Source: Acidobacteriota bacterium (GTDB lineage Bacteria; Acidobacteriota; Thermoanaerobaculia; UBA5066). From it: 64,000 nt of DNA. The stretch lies in the NCBI GenBank assembly GCA_016716715.1, contig JADJVE010000009.1:130238-194237 (forward strand), in the 5' to 3' direction. The notes under the pieces were generated by a model. That model was not told where the DNA came from, made no database searches, and saw only the letters and a list, made by a program, of their open reading frames with translations. Positions within the stretch are counted from its first letter, which is position 1; the number at the start of each line of letters is the position of its first letter. Below, in pieces: positions 53,753 through 62,196 of this stretch. The translations under genes were made by a program, and so were the position numbers.

Positions 53753-54546
53753 GTCTTCGGGAACCACGGCACGAACGCGCTCGTCGTGCGCTGGTAGCGG
53801 CGGTAGTCCTCGCCGCGCGACCGCAGCGCCTGCTCTTCCGTGGCCGGAATCCCTGTCACGCGGAGCAGGAAGAACAGCATGAGCGCCGGGCAGAGCGCGG
53901 CCAAAGCCCCCCACGGCGATCCGAGGGCGAAGACGAACCACGCGACCCACACGAGCCATTCGAAGAAGTAGTTCGGGTGGCGCGAATACCGCCAGAGCCC
54001 GGTGTCGCAGGTCCTGCCGCGATTCGAGGGATTCCGCTTGAAGGCGTTGAGCTGAGCGTCGGCGAGGCTCTCTCCCGCGATGGAGACGAGCCAGAGCGCG
54101 GCCCCCGCGATCTCCCACCCCGAGAAACGCGGCTCGGGGTTCAGGACGGCGAGAAGCATCGGCAGCGACAGGAAGACGTCGAGCAGCCCCTGGAAGAGGA
54201 AGAAGAACAGGAATCTCCGGGAGACGTTCGCTCCCTTTCCGGACCACTCGGCGCGGAGCGCCCGATATCGGCCCTCCTCGGGCTCGCCATGCAGGCGGCG
54301 CGCGAGGTGAGCGGTGAGGCGCACCGACCAGATGAGCGCCATCGCGGCCACGGCGGCGCGGCGCGGCGGCCAGCCGGAGCCGAGAAGCGCGTAGAGGAGC
54401 GCGACGAGGCCGATGCCGAGGGACCACCCCGCATCCACGATCCCCGCGTTCTTCAACCGGAGGTGCCACGCCCAGAGCGCCGCCATCATCGTGAGCGCAA
54501 CGGCCGTGGCCAGGAGCGCGAGGCGAAGCGCCTCGGGTCCGTTCAC
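53749..54546 (-). CDS. DUF1295-family membrane protein
   Basis: A 265-residue multi-pass membrane protein starting at GTG. The C-terminal RNPSNRGRTCDTGLWRYSRHPNYFFEWLVWVAWFVFAL and EDYRRYQRTTSAFVPWFPK are the steroid-5-alpha-reductase/ICMT-like motifs of DUF1295, with the conserved R-H-P-N-Y. Family members are NAD(P)H-dependent reductases or isoprenoid-cysteine-methyltransferase-like enzymes on lipids. It overlaps both neighbouring methyltransferase genes by 4 bases, so it works in the same lipid pathway. Confidence 0.88.
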   Translation of the reverse strand: MNGPEALRLALLATAVALTMMAALWAWHLRLKNAGIVDAGWSLGIGLVALLYALLGSGWPPRRAAVAAMALIWSVRLTAHLARRLHGEPEEGRYRALRAEWSGKGANVSRRFLFFFLFQGLLDVFLSLPMLLAVLNPEPRFSGWEIAGAALWLVSIAGESLADAQLNAFKRNPSNRGRTCDTGLWRYSRHPNYFFEWLVWVAWFVFALGSPWGALAALCPALMLFFLLRVTGIPATEEQALRSRGEDYRRYQRTTSAFVPWFPKT

Positions 54547-55838
54547 GGCGCTCCCCGGTAGGCCGGAATCGGCCCGAGCGAGCGGTTGCCGGACCGGGTC
54601 AGGACGAGATGGACGTCGTTCACGTAGCGCTCGACGAATCCGCCCTCGCAGTAGGCGAGGTAGTACTCCCACATGCGGAGGAACCGTTCGTCGAAGCCGA
54701 GGGCCGCGGCCTCGGCTCGGCGTTCGAGGAAGCGGGTGCGCCAGCGGCGCAGCGTCTCGGCGTAGTGCGGCCCGATCTCCTCAAGCCGGTCGATGAAGAG
54801 AGTCGTGTGGCGCGAGAGGGCCGAGGTGATGGCCGTGAGCGAGGGCACGTGGCTGCCCGGGAAGACGTGCTTCTTGATGAAATCGGGCCGGGCGAGCAGC
54901 CGGTCGTGCCGATGGTCCGGCACGGTGATCGTCTGGAAGACGGCGAGGCCATCCGGCGCGAGAAGCGCGTCGCAGGTCTCGAAGAAACGTCCGAGGTACT
55001 CGAACCCCACCGCCTCGAGCATCTCGATCGACACGATGCGGTCGAACCGCTTTCCCTCCGCCGGGAGCGTCCGGTAGTCCACGAGGCGGATGTCCACGAG
55101 GTCTGAAACACCGCCGTCCCGCGCGCGCTCCTTTGCAAGGGCCATCTGCTCCGTCGAGAGCGTGAGGCCGGTGACGCGGCATCCGTAGGTGCGGGCGGCC
55201 CAGACCGCGAAGCCGCCCCACCCGCAGCCGATCTCGAGCACGTTGACGCCCGGGCCGAGACCCGCGAGGTCGGCGATCCGGCGCCACTTGTTGCGCTGCG
55301 CGTCCTCGAGCGACTCGTCCTCCCGGGAGAACAGCGCGCACGAATAGGTCATCGTCTCGTCGAGGAAGAGCCGGTAGAAAGCGTTCCCGAGGTCGTAGTG
55401 CGCCTGGATGTTCCGGCGGGCGCCCGCCGGCGAGTTGCGCCGCGCGGCGTGAAGCAGGCGGTTGCCCCAGTTCCGGAGGCGCGCGAGAGGCGTGTCGCGG
55501 TCGAAGCGGTCGGCGTTCGCGATGAAGAGCCGGACGACTGCGACGAGGTCGTCGGTCTTCCAGTCGCCATCCATGAAGGCCTCGGCCGCCGCCAGGTCGC
55601 CGCCCGTGACGAGCCGCCGGAACGCGCGCCAGCGAACGGCCTCGACGCGCGCCGACGGGCCCGCGCCGGGGTCGCCGAAGCGCTGGACGGTGCCGTCCGG
55701 GAAGACGAAGCGGAGGGCGCCGCCCTTCAACCCCGCCAGCTGTCGCAGGACGAGGCGGACGGCGAGGCGGTCGGCGGCCGAGGGCGCCACGGCCGCGGGG
55801 GCGAGAGAACGGTCTTCGGCAAACGGGGTCGAGCTCAA
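54543..55838 (-). CDS. Cyclopropane-fatty-acid synthase-like methyltransferase (first copy)
   Basis: A 431-residue enzyme. The TTG at 55838 overlaps the previous stop and has an AGGAGA at ideal distance, which decides the start. Typical Cfa features: NIQAHYDLGNAFYRLFLDETMTYSCALF, VLEIGCGWGGFAVWAARTYG, GLTLSTEQMALAKERA, IVSIEMLEAVGFEYL, HVFPGSHVPSLTAI and WEYYLAYCEGGF. Length and motifs fit true Cfa better than the second copy. It should modify unsaturated acyl chains of membrane phospholipids using SAM. Confidence 0.9.
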   Translation of the reverse strand: MSSTPFAEDRSLAPAAVAPSAADRLAVRLVLRQLAGLKGGALRFVFPDGTVQRFGDPGAGPSARVEAVRWRAFRRLVTGGDLAAAEAFMDGDWKTDDLVAVVRLFIANADRFDRDTPLARLRNWGNRLLHAARRNSPAGARRNIQAHYDLGNAFYRLFLDETMTYSCALFSREDESLEDAQRNKWRRIADLAGLGPGVNVLEIGCGWGGFAVWAARTYGCRVTGLTLSTEQMALAKERARDGGVSDLVDIRLVDYRTLPAEGKRFDRIVSIEMLEAVGFEYLGRFFETCDALLAPDGLAVFQTITVPDHRHDRLLARPDFIKKHVFPGSHVPSLTAITSALSRHTTLFIDRLEEIGPHYAETLRRWRTRFLERRAEAAALGFDERFLRMWEYYLAYCEGGFVERYVNDVHLVLTRSGNRSLGPIPAYRGAP

Positions 55839-56668
55839 GCGTTTCTCCTCGCTTCCGGGCTTTTCCTTGCGAACGGGGACCGGGGCGCGGCCCCGGCGTA
55901 AAGGGCGCCCTCGGGCGGCGCGGGCTTCGTGAAGGACGGAACGCGTTTCAGGAGCAGGAAGAACGCGTGCAGGTGAATCCACGCCATGACGCGGAGGGGC
56001 ATCAGGGGGTGCCGGACGAGAGCGCCCAGAAGGGAGCGAGCCGTCAGCGGCGAGCGCCGCCCCGCGAAGAACGCCTCGAAGAACTTGCCGCCTTCGGCGC
56101 CCGCCGCGAACTCGTCGACGTGCGCGCGCAGGGTTTCCCCGGGAGGCGTCACCACGAACGTGTACGTCGTGTCCATTCCGATGAACGGCGAGATGTGGAA
56201 CGCCTTCGGGAAGCGCGCCGAGATCGTCCCGGCGTCGTCGCCTTCCGGGCGCCTCAGCAGGTAGGCGTACCCCTCGCCGAACGTGTTGTTGATCTCGGCG
56301 ATCGCGAAGGCAAAGCGCCCGGCCCCGTCGAAGGCGTAGTAATAGTTGACCGGGTTGAACGCGTACCCGAGCACGCGGAGGTGAGTCAGCAGGAAGAGCC
56401 GCGCCGGAGGCGGTACGCCGCGCGCCGCGAGCCACCGGTTCGCCTTTTCGCGGATCGAGCCCTCGTCCTTCCCCATGTAGTCGCCGTCGTAAAGGCTCGT
56501 GAGGTTCGCGCGGCCGTGCGAGAAGAACGGGATCTCCCTCTCGAGAGAGGCGAGGTCGTCCACGTCCACGAGGGCCTCGTACACGCTGTGCTGGAAACGG
56601 TGCGCCTTCGGAGTGAAGCGTTCGTGCCGCACGACGCCCGTGTAGAGCGAAGGAGCGGGCAGGCTCAT
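55835..56668 (-). CDS. DUF1365-family protein
   Basis: A 277-residue protein. LYTGVVRHERFTPKAHRFQHSVYEALVDVDDL opens the family; THLRVLGYAFNPVNYYYAFD and KAFHISPFIGMDTTYTF are its strongly conserved blocks. DUF1365 proteins regularly neighbour Cfa-like methyltransferases and the flavin oxidoreductase in photo-oxidative-stress and fatty-acid-modification clusters; the chemistry is not established. It overlaps both neighbours by 4 bases. Confidence 0.9.
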   Translation of the reverse strand: MSLPAPSLYTGVVRHERFTPKAHRFQHSVYEALVDVDDLASLEREIPFFSHGRANLTSLYDGDYMGKDEGSIREKANRWLAARGVPPPARLFLLTHLRVLGYAFNPVNYYYAFDGAGRFAFAIAEINNTFGEGYAYLLRRPEGDDAGTISARFPKAFHISPFIGMDTTYTFVVTPPGETLRAHVDEFAAGAEGGKFFEAFFAGRRSPLTARSLLGALVRHPLMPLRVMAWIHLHAFFLLLKRVPSFTKPAPPEGALYAGAAPRSPFARKSPEARRNA

Positions 56669-57921
56669 GGGAAAGCCACCCCGAGGGCCGCCGCCACCGC
56701 GATCCCGGAATTGAGGCCGTCCTCGTGAAAGCCGTTCCCGAAGTACGCGCCGGCGAAGTAGGTGCGCCGCGTCCCGGAGAGGCGCGGAAGCTCGGCCTGC
56801 GTCGCGAGGCTCTTCGTCGTGTAGACGGGATGGGTGTAGAGCATGCTCGCGATCCGCGCGCCTTCGGCCACGCGGCGCGCGGGGTTCAGGGTCACGAGGT
56901 ACTTTCCGGGGCCCGGCACGCCCTGGAGCCGGTTCAGGTCGTACGTCACCGTGGCCCGCTGCCCGGGCTCCCGGCAGTCGGCGAGACGGTAGTTCCACGA
57001 GGCCCGCGCCTTCTCCCGCGAGGGCAGGAACGACGCGTCCGAATGCAGGACCGTGTCGTTCGCCGAGTACGTCCACGCGCCGAGGAGGCGCGTCTCGTCG
57101 TCCGAGGGATCGGCCAGCAGGGCGATGGCCTCGTCCGCGTGCGTGGCGACGACGGCGGCGTCGAACCGCTGCGTCCCTCCGTCCGTGAAGCGCAGCGTCA
57201 CGCCCGACGCGTCGCGGGAAAGGGATCGCACCGGCGTCGCGAGATGCAACCGCTCGCGGAAGGGAGCCGTGAGCGCCGCCACGTACCGGCGGCTGCCGCC
57301 CGTGACCGTTCTCCATCGGTATTGCGTCGTGACGCCGAGGAAGCCGTGGTTCCGGAAGAAACGCACGAGGAGGCCCGCCGGAAACTCCTCGATGCCGAGC
57401 GTTCCGGACGACCACACGGCCGCCGCCATGGGCGCGAGGTAGTGCCGCTTCATCGCGTCGCCGTAGCGGCCCTCGCGCAGAAAGGCCCCCAGCGTGATCC
57501 GGTCGGCGTCCCCGCGGTCGAGGAGGCGCGGGGCCTCGCGGTTGAACCGGGCGATGTCCCGGAGCATTCCGAGGAAGGACGGCGAGACGAGGTTCGAAGG
57601 CTGCGCGAAGACGCCCGAGAGGCCCGTGCCGCACCACTCGAGGCCGCAGGCCTCGCAGCGGACCGAGAACGACATGTCGCTCTCGTGGTGCGGCGTGCCG
57701 AGAGCCTCGAACAGCCGGCAGAGGTTCGGATACGTCTCGCGGTTGAACACGAGGAAGCCGGTGTCCACGGGAACGGCGCCCCCGCGGGCCGGCGCGTCCT
57801 GCGTGTGGGCGTGCCCGCCCGCTCGGGCCTCACGGTCGAAGACGCGGACCGTGTGCCGGCGGGACAGCAACCAGGCCGCCGACAGGCCGGAAATCCCCGT
57901 GCCGATCACCGCGATGTCCAG
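56665..57921 (-). CDS. FAD-dependent amine-oxidase-fold oxidoreductase, possible CTG start
   Basis: A ~418-residue flavoprotein. The dinucleotide motif IGTGISGLSAAWLLSRRHTVRVFDRE is at the extreme N-terminus; VATHADEAIALL and YFAGAYFGNGFHEDGLNSG complete the fold. Family proteins normally begin M-[DK]-I-A-V-I-G-T-G-I-S-G. Here the reading is L-D-I-A-V-I-G, the Leu encoded by CTG at 57921, with an upstream stop close by. Either CTG is used as start or translation begins at the GTG at 57909 (414 residues). The enzyme belongs with DUF1365 and Cfa in fatty-acid modification. Its stop overlaps the DUF1365 ATG. Confidence 0.85.
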   Translation of the reverse strand: MDIAVIGTGISGLSAAWLLSRRHTVRVFDREARAGGHAHTQDAPARGGAVPVDTGFLVFNRETYPNLCRLFEALGTPHHESDMSFSVRCEACGLEWCGTGLSGVFAQPSNLVSPSFLGMLRDIARFNREAPRLLDRGDADRITLGAFLREGRYGDAMKRHYLAPMAAAVWSSGTLGIEEFPAGLLVRFFRNHGFLGVTTQYRWRTVTGGSRRYVAALTAPFRERLHLATPVRSLSRDASGVTLRFTDGGTQRFDAAVVATHADEAIALLADPSDDETRLLGAWTYSANDTVLHSDASFLPSREKARASWNYRLADCREPGQRATVTYDLNRLQGVPGPGKYLVTLNPARRVAEGARIASMLYTHPVYTTKSLATQAELPRLSGTRRTYFAGAYFGNGFHEDGLNSGIAVAAALGVAFP

Positions 57922-57990
57922 GAGCGCACCCCCACGGAGTCAAATACGCCTGGCGACGGAATCCGGATGAGCGTGCGGGTGGGTTCCCGA

Positions 57991-58755
57991 TCAGCGGGCG
58001 GCGCGCGTCGGCTTGCGGAGCAGCTTCGGCGGCCGCGGGGCCTTGCGCGCGGCCGGGCGGTTCGCGCGGAGCCAGTCGCGCAGCGCAACGGCGTCGCTCA
58101 CGCAGGCATCGGCGCCTGCGAGCGGAACGAGCGCCGGGTCGAGACGGAACGCAAGCCCTCCCGCGAGCACCTTCGTGCCGGGGACGGCCTTCCGGATCTC
58201 CTTCACGAGCGGCGCGCACCCGACGACGTGCGCCGCGAGAGCGATCGAGAGTCCCACGGCGTCCGGCTGGCGCATCGAGACGAAGTGAATCGCCGCCTCG
58301 CGGGGCAGGTTCGCGCCGAGGAACTCGACCTGCCAGCCTTCCTGCCGGCCGATCTCGGCGACGATGCGCGCCCCGAGATCGTGAAACTCGCCGGCCGGAC
58401 AGACGAGCACGAGGCGGGGCGCGCCGAGGCCGGGCAGGGGGACGTCCCGCGCGCCGAGCTGGAAGGCGCGCGCCACGAGCGCCGTGGCGAGATGCTCTTC
58501 GCCGATGGAAATCTCGCCGCGCTGCCACATCGCCCCGACCTGATCGAGGGCGGGCTCGACGAGGTCCCGCGCCACGGCCGCGAGATCCATCCGGTGGGCG
58601 CGCGCGCGCTCGAAGACGGCCTGCACGGCCGACTCGTCGCCCGCGAGGAGCGCCACGAGAAGGGGACCCCAGTCCGGCCGCTCCTGACGGGCTGGAGCCT
58701 GGCGTCGTTTGGCAGGCACGGAAGGCACGATAAAGGATACGGCGCGCATCTTCAC
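57991..58755 (-). CDS. Stand-alone CarH-like adenosylcobalamin photoreceptor domain protein
   Basis: About 254 residues. A four-helix B12-capping bundle (residues ~28-100) contains W77-x9-E87-H88 (MWQRGEISIGEEH), the motif that places Trp and His over the adenosyl group in CarH/LitR light sensors. The Rossmann-like B12 domain follows with E123-x-H125-x-x-G128 (GEFHDLG), whose His is the lower cobalt ligand, and VLAGGLAF near 197. There is no MerR helix-turn-helix: only ~30 basic residues precede the bundle. It therefore resembles AerR, a B12 antirepressor, in layout. I take the GTG at 58755 overlapping the upstream stop (GTGA); ATG at 58749 is the alternative. Likely light-dependent control of this operon, by inference. 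Confidence 0.85.
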   Translation of the reverse strand: MKMRAVSFIVPSVPAKRRQAPARQERPDWGPLLVALLAGDESAVQAVFERARAHRMDLAAVARDLVEPALDQVGAMWQRGEISIGEEHLATALVARAFQLGARDVPLPGLGAPRLVLVCPAGEFHDLGARIVAEIGRQEGWQVEFLGANLPREAAIHFVSMRQPDAVGLSIALAAHVVGCAPLVKEIRKAVPGTKVLAGGLAFRLDPALVPLAGADACVSDAVALRDWLRANRPAARKAPRPPKLLRKPTRAAR

Positions 58756-59234
58756 GCGGATTCTTCGGCCTCGAAGCGCCGCCGGATCGCCTCGCGCCGG
58801 AAGTCGAAGATGCGGCCGAGGGTGCGCTCGACGAAGACCGCGTGGGCCAGCGATCCGAGCGGGCCCATCGGCAGGGAATAGTCGACGACGTCGCGCACGA
58901 GCGTGGACTCCCCGTCGGACTCGAACTCGTGGGCATGGTGCCAGAAGGCGTAGGGGCCGGACTCCTGCTCGTCCACGAAACGCACGCCGGGCTCCCATGC
59001 GGTGATCCGGGTGCGCCAACGGAGCGGGATTCCGAACAGGGAGAGCGCGTAGTCGATGTGCGCGCCTGTGCGCATCTCGACGGGCGCCGGCGTCAGGATC
59101 CGGAAGCGCAGGAATGGCGGCGTGATCTCTTCCAGATTCGACGCGTCGGCGAAAAACGCGAAGACGGCCTCACGGGGCCGCGGGATGCTTTGCGTTCGCA
59201 CGAGTCGATGCGTGCGTCCCGCCATCGCGCTCAT
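58752..59234 (-). CDS. SRPBCC-family lipid-binding-fold protein
   Basis: A 160-residue START/Bet v1-like protein: SIPRPREAVFAFFADASNLEEITPPFLRFRI, LFGIPLRWRTRITAWEPGVRFVDEQESGPYAFWHHAHEFE and DVVDYSLPMGPLGSLAHAVFVERTLGRIFDFR. This subgroup is often encoded beside the DUF2867 SDR protein and light-regulated genes. It likely binds a hydrophobic ligand. The ATG overlaps the SDR stop and its stop overlaps the B12 gene start. Confidence 0.88.
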   Translation of the reverse strand: MSAMAGRTHRLVRTQSIPRPREAVFAFFADASNLEEITPPFLRFRILTPAPVEMRTGAHIDYALSLFGIPLRWRTRITAWEPGVRFVDEQESGPYAFWHHAHEFESDGESTLVRDVVDYSLPMGPLGSLAHAVFVERTLGRIFDFRREAIRRRFEAEESA

Positions 59235-60712
59235 GCAGCCAGCGGCGGCGCCGTCCGGGTCTTCGGGGCGCCGAGCGCAGAGGCGGCGATGCCGCGGAGC
59301 ATGCCGCCGAAGACGAAGCGGTGAAGCGGATAGAGGGCGTACCAGTAGGCGAGGCCAAAGAGGCCGGAGGCGTCGAAAACGGCGGTCTGTCGGATCTCGG
59401 TGCCGCTCGGAACGGGCGTGATCTCGAACTGCAGCCAGGCCCGGCCCGGGACCCTCATCTCGGCCCGCAGGCGCAGCAGATGGTCCGGTTCGACGGCCTC
59501 GACGCGCCAGAAGTCGAGGGCATCGCCTTCCCGGAGCTCGTCCGGGTTGCGGCGGCCGCGGCGGAGGCCGACGCCTCCGGCGAGGAGATCGAGGAAGCCG
59601 CGGAGCCGCCAGAGGACGTTGCCGTAGTACCAGCCGTTGTCTCCTCCGATGCGCCGGATCGGGGCGAAGGCCGCCGAAGGCGGGACCGGAACGACGGCCT
59701 TCCGGCTGTCGACGAAGCGGGTGCCGATCCGGTCGCCTCCGTAACGCTCGGTCAGCCCCGAGGCGGAGAGAGCGTCCGACCAGCGCGTCCGGGCGAAGGC
59801 GTCGTCCTCGTTCACGAGAGCCCGCCCGATCGCCTCGCGCACGCCGCGCGGTTTGACGGGGAAGGCGTTGGCGGCGGCGGGGTCCCGGATCACGGTGGGA
59901 TTGCGCATGCTGTCCACGAGCTTGCGTCCCACGCGCGCGTAGAGCGGGGTCACGAGGGCGAGCCAGAGGCTCGACAGCCGGGGCGTCAGGAGCGGAACGG
60001 GAATCAGGAGCCGTTTCAGGCCGCGCTGGCGCGCGTACTCGCGCATCAGGTCGCCGTAGGTCACCCGATCCGGGCCGCCGATTTCGTAGACGCGCTCGGC
60101 GCCTTCCGGAAGATCGAGCGCCGCGGCCAGGAAGGCGATCACGTCTTCGACGGCGATCGGCTGGGCTTCCACCGCGACCCAGCGCGGGCAGATCATCACG
60201 GGGAGCCGCTCGACCAGCGCGCGGATCATCTCGAAGGAGAGACTGCCGGAGCCGAGCACGATCGAGGCCCTGAGCTCGACGACCGGAACCCCCGACTCCC
60301 GCAGGATCGCGCCCGTCTCGTGGCGGCTCCGGAGGTGCTCGGAGAGCCCGCCCCCGGCCTCGCCCAGTCCGCCAAGGTAGACGATGCGCCTGACGCCGGC
60401 TTCCCGCGCGGCCGTGCCGAAGATCCGCGCGGCCTCCCGGTCGCGCGCGGCGAAATCCTCGCCGCCCATCGAGTGGATCAGGTAGTAGGCCGTGTCGACG
60501 CCCGCGAGGGCTCGCGCTACGGCCGGAGCGTCGAGCGCGTCGCCGGCGGCGAGGTCGGTCGAGGGAGCGGCCCGGCCGCGCAGCTCCTCGGGACGGCGGA
60601 CGAAGCATCGCAAGGCCACGCCCCTCCGCTCGAGCTCCGCGTGCAGCCTCCCGCCGACGTAGCCCGTCGCGCCTGTCAGCAGGATCAGGCGTCCGGCCAT
60701 CGGCGTGTGCAT
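59231..60712 (-). CDS. SDR/NmrA-type NAD(P)-binding protein with C-terminal DUF2867
   Basis: A 493-residue fusion. Residues 1-300 form an atypical SDR (LILLTGATGYVGGRLHAELERRG, then YYLIHSMGGEDFAARDREAA, ASIVLGSGSLSFEMIRALVERLPVMICPRW). The C-terminal DUF2867/SRPBCC-like domain reads GGDNGWYYGNVLWRLRGFLDLLAGGVGLRRGRRNP and GLFGLAYWYALYPLHRFVFGGML. The ATG has GGGGAGGG upstream. It is the first gene of the nine-gene operon. Similar genes occur in LitR/CarH-regulated clusters; the reaction is unknown. Confidence 0.88.
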   Translation of the reverse strand: MHTPMAGRLILLTGATGYVGGRLHAELERRGVALRCFVRRPEELRGRAAPSTDLAAGDALDAPAVARALAGVDTAYYLIHSMGGEDFAARDREAARIFGTAAREAGVRRIVYLGGLGEAGGGLSEHLRSRHETGAILRESGVPVVELRASIVLGSGSLSFEMIRALVERLPVMICPRWVAVEAQPIAVEDVIAFLAAALDLPEGAERVYEIGGPDRVTYGDLMREYARQRGLKRLLIPVPLLTPRLSSLWLALVTPLYARVGRKLVDSMRNPTVIRDPAAANAFPVKPRGVREAIGRALVNEDDAFARTRWSDALSASGLTERYGGDRIGTRFVDSRKAVVPVPPSAAFAPIRRIGGDNGWYYGNVLWRLRGFLDLLAGGVGLRRGRRNPDELREGDALDFWRVEAVEPDHLLRLRAEMRVPGRAWLQFEITPVPSGTEIRQTAVFDASGLFGLAYWYALYPLHRFVFGGMLRGIAASALGAPKTRTAPPLAA

Positions 60713-60763
60713 GAACCCTCCCCGAGTGCCTACGAACCGACGCCGGAAAGGGATGTCGTGGGC

Positions 60764-61081
60764 CTAGAGGATCCGGACCCGTACCTCGCGGACCAGCTCA
60801 GGCTCCGTGATCTCGACCTTTTCCTCGACGGCGGCTCGCTGGATGAGCCCGCGCTCGCCCTCGACGATGAGCGTCATGCCCGTCTCGATCTCGTCGAACG
60901 TGGCCTCGAGGACGGATTCGTCCGGGTTCTTCACGATGACGGACTCCACGACGGCGGGCTCGCGGCCCGCGACGACGAGACGGAACGTGGAGGTTTCCTT
61001 GGCGTTCTTGTTCTTTTCCTTGCGCGCGAGCTCGCGCGCCCTTTTCTGTGCTCTCTTCTGTCTGATTTCCCAGGCCCGCAT
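60764..61081 (-). CDS. Small unknown protein with basic N-terminal helix
   Basis: A 105-residue protein. The first ~32 residues are a highly basic helix (RQKRAQKRARELARKEKNKN), suggesting nucleic-acid or ribosome contact. The remainder is beta-rich and acidic (VIVKNPDESVLEATFDEIETGMTLIVEGERG). No signal peptide and no family recognised. It lies 51 bases ahead of the nine-gene operon on the same strand and could be transcribed with it. Confidence 0.6.
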   Translation of the reverse strand: MRAWEIRQKRAQKRARELARKEKNKNAKETSTFRLVVAGREPAVVESVIVKNPDESVLEATFDEIETGMTLIVEGERGLIQRAAVEEKVEITEPELVREVRVRIL

Positions 61082-61160
61082 GCGGCTCCTTCCGGGCGCG
61101 CGAGGCGCCGTCGGCGGGCATGATACCCGCCGGGCGGTAACCTCCGCTCCGGAGGCATCG

Positions 61161-62196
61161 ATGAAGGCTCTCTACCTCGCCGCGCACGGCGGCCTCGACG
61201 TGCTCCAGTTCGGCGACCGGCCCGATCCCGCGGCCGGTCCCGACGAGATCCTCGTGCGCGTCCGCGCCGCCGCCCTGAACCGGCTCGACCTCTTCGTGCT
61301 TGCCGGAATCCCGGGCGTCCCGATCGCCCTCCCGCACGTCCCGGGTGCGGACGGCTGCGGCGTGGTCGAGGCGCTTGGCGCCGGCGTGAAGGGCCCCGCG
61401 CCCGGCACGCGCGTCGTGATCCAGCCCGGGCTCTCGTGCGGCGCGTGCGAATTCTGCCGGGCCGGCCAGCAGAGCCTGTGCATCTCCTTCCGGATCCTCG
61501 GCGAACACCTCTCCGGGCACGTTCGCCGAGCTCGTCGCGGTGCCGGCCGCGAACGTCTCCCGGCGCCGGCCGGACTCACCGGACGAGCAGGCGGCGGCGT
61601 TTCCGCTCGCTGCGCTCACGGCGTGGCGCCTCCTCGTCACGCGCGCGGCGCTGAAGCCGGGCGAGACGGTTCTCATCCACGGGATCGGCGGCGGCGTCTC
61701 CACGTTCGCGCTGCAGATCGCGAAGCTCTGCGGGGCCTCGCGCGTGATCGTGACGTCGTCCTCGGAGGAGAAGCGCGCCCGCGCGAAGGAGATGGGCGCC
61801 GACGACGTCCTCGACTCGAAGGACGACGTCGGCAAGCGCGTCCGCGAGCTGACGAAGAAACGCGGCGTCGACGTCGTCGTCGACTCCGTCGGCGCGGCCA
61901 CGTGGAAGCACTCGCTCGTCGCGGCGGCGAAAGGCGGCCGGATCGTCACCCCGGGCGCGACCTCGGGACCGAACCCCGAGGAGGAGATCCGCCACATCTT
62001 CTGGAAGCAGCTCTCGATCCTCGGCTCGACGATGGGGACCGACGCGGAGTTCGCGGCGCTTCTCGCGGCCGTCTCCGCGGGCCGCATCGTGCCCGTCGTG
62101 GACTCGGTCATCCCGCTCGCGGAAGGGCGGAAGGCTTACGAGCGCATGCAGTCGTCCAACGGCCTCGGAAAGATCGTCGTGAAGGTGGCCGGATGA
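61161..62196 (+). pseudogene. Zinc-binding dehydrogenase/quinone oxidoreductase, frameshifted
   Basis: The ATG at 61161 opens an MDR protein (ALNRLDLFVLAGIPGVPIALPHVPGADGCGVVE, then CGACEFCRAGQQSLC). The frame breaks at a GGG run at 61515-61517: with one G fewer the reading continues SGTFAELVAVPAANVSRR into the cofactor domain (GETVLIHGIGGGVSTFALQIAK) and ends at 62196. Corrected length is about 344 residues, normal for the family. The shift in a short homopolymer and intact domains on both sides suggest a sequencing error. Its stop overlaps the ATG of the next gene. Confidence 0.82.

Noticed and set aside
57991..58755. Methionine-synthase or mutase B12-binding subunit
   Set aside because: The B12 motif is ExHxxG rather than DxHxxG with the mutase context, and Wx9EH in the helical cap is specific to CarH/LitR-type sensors.
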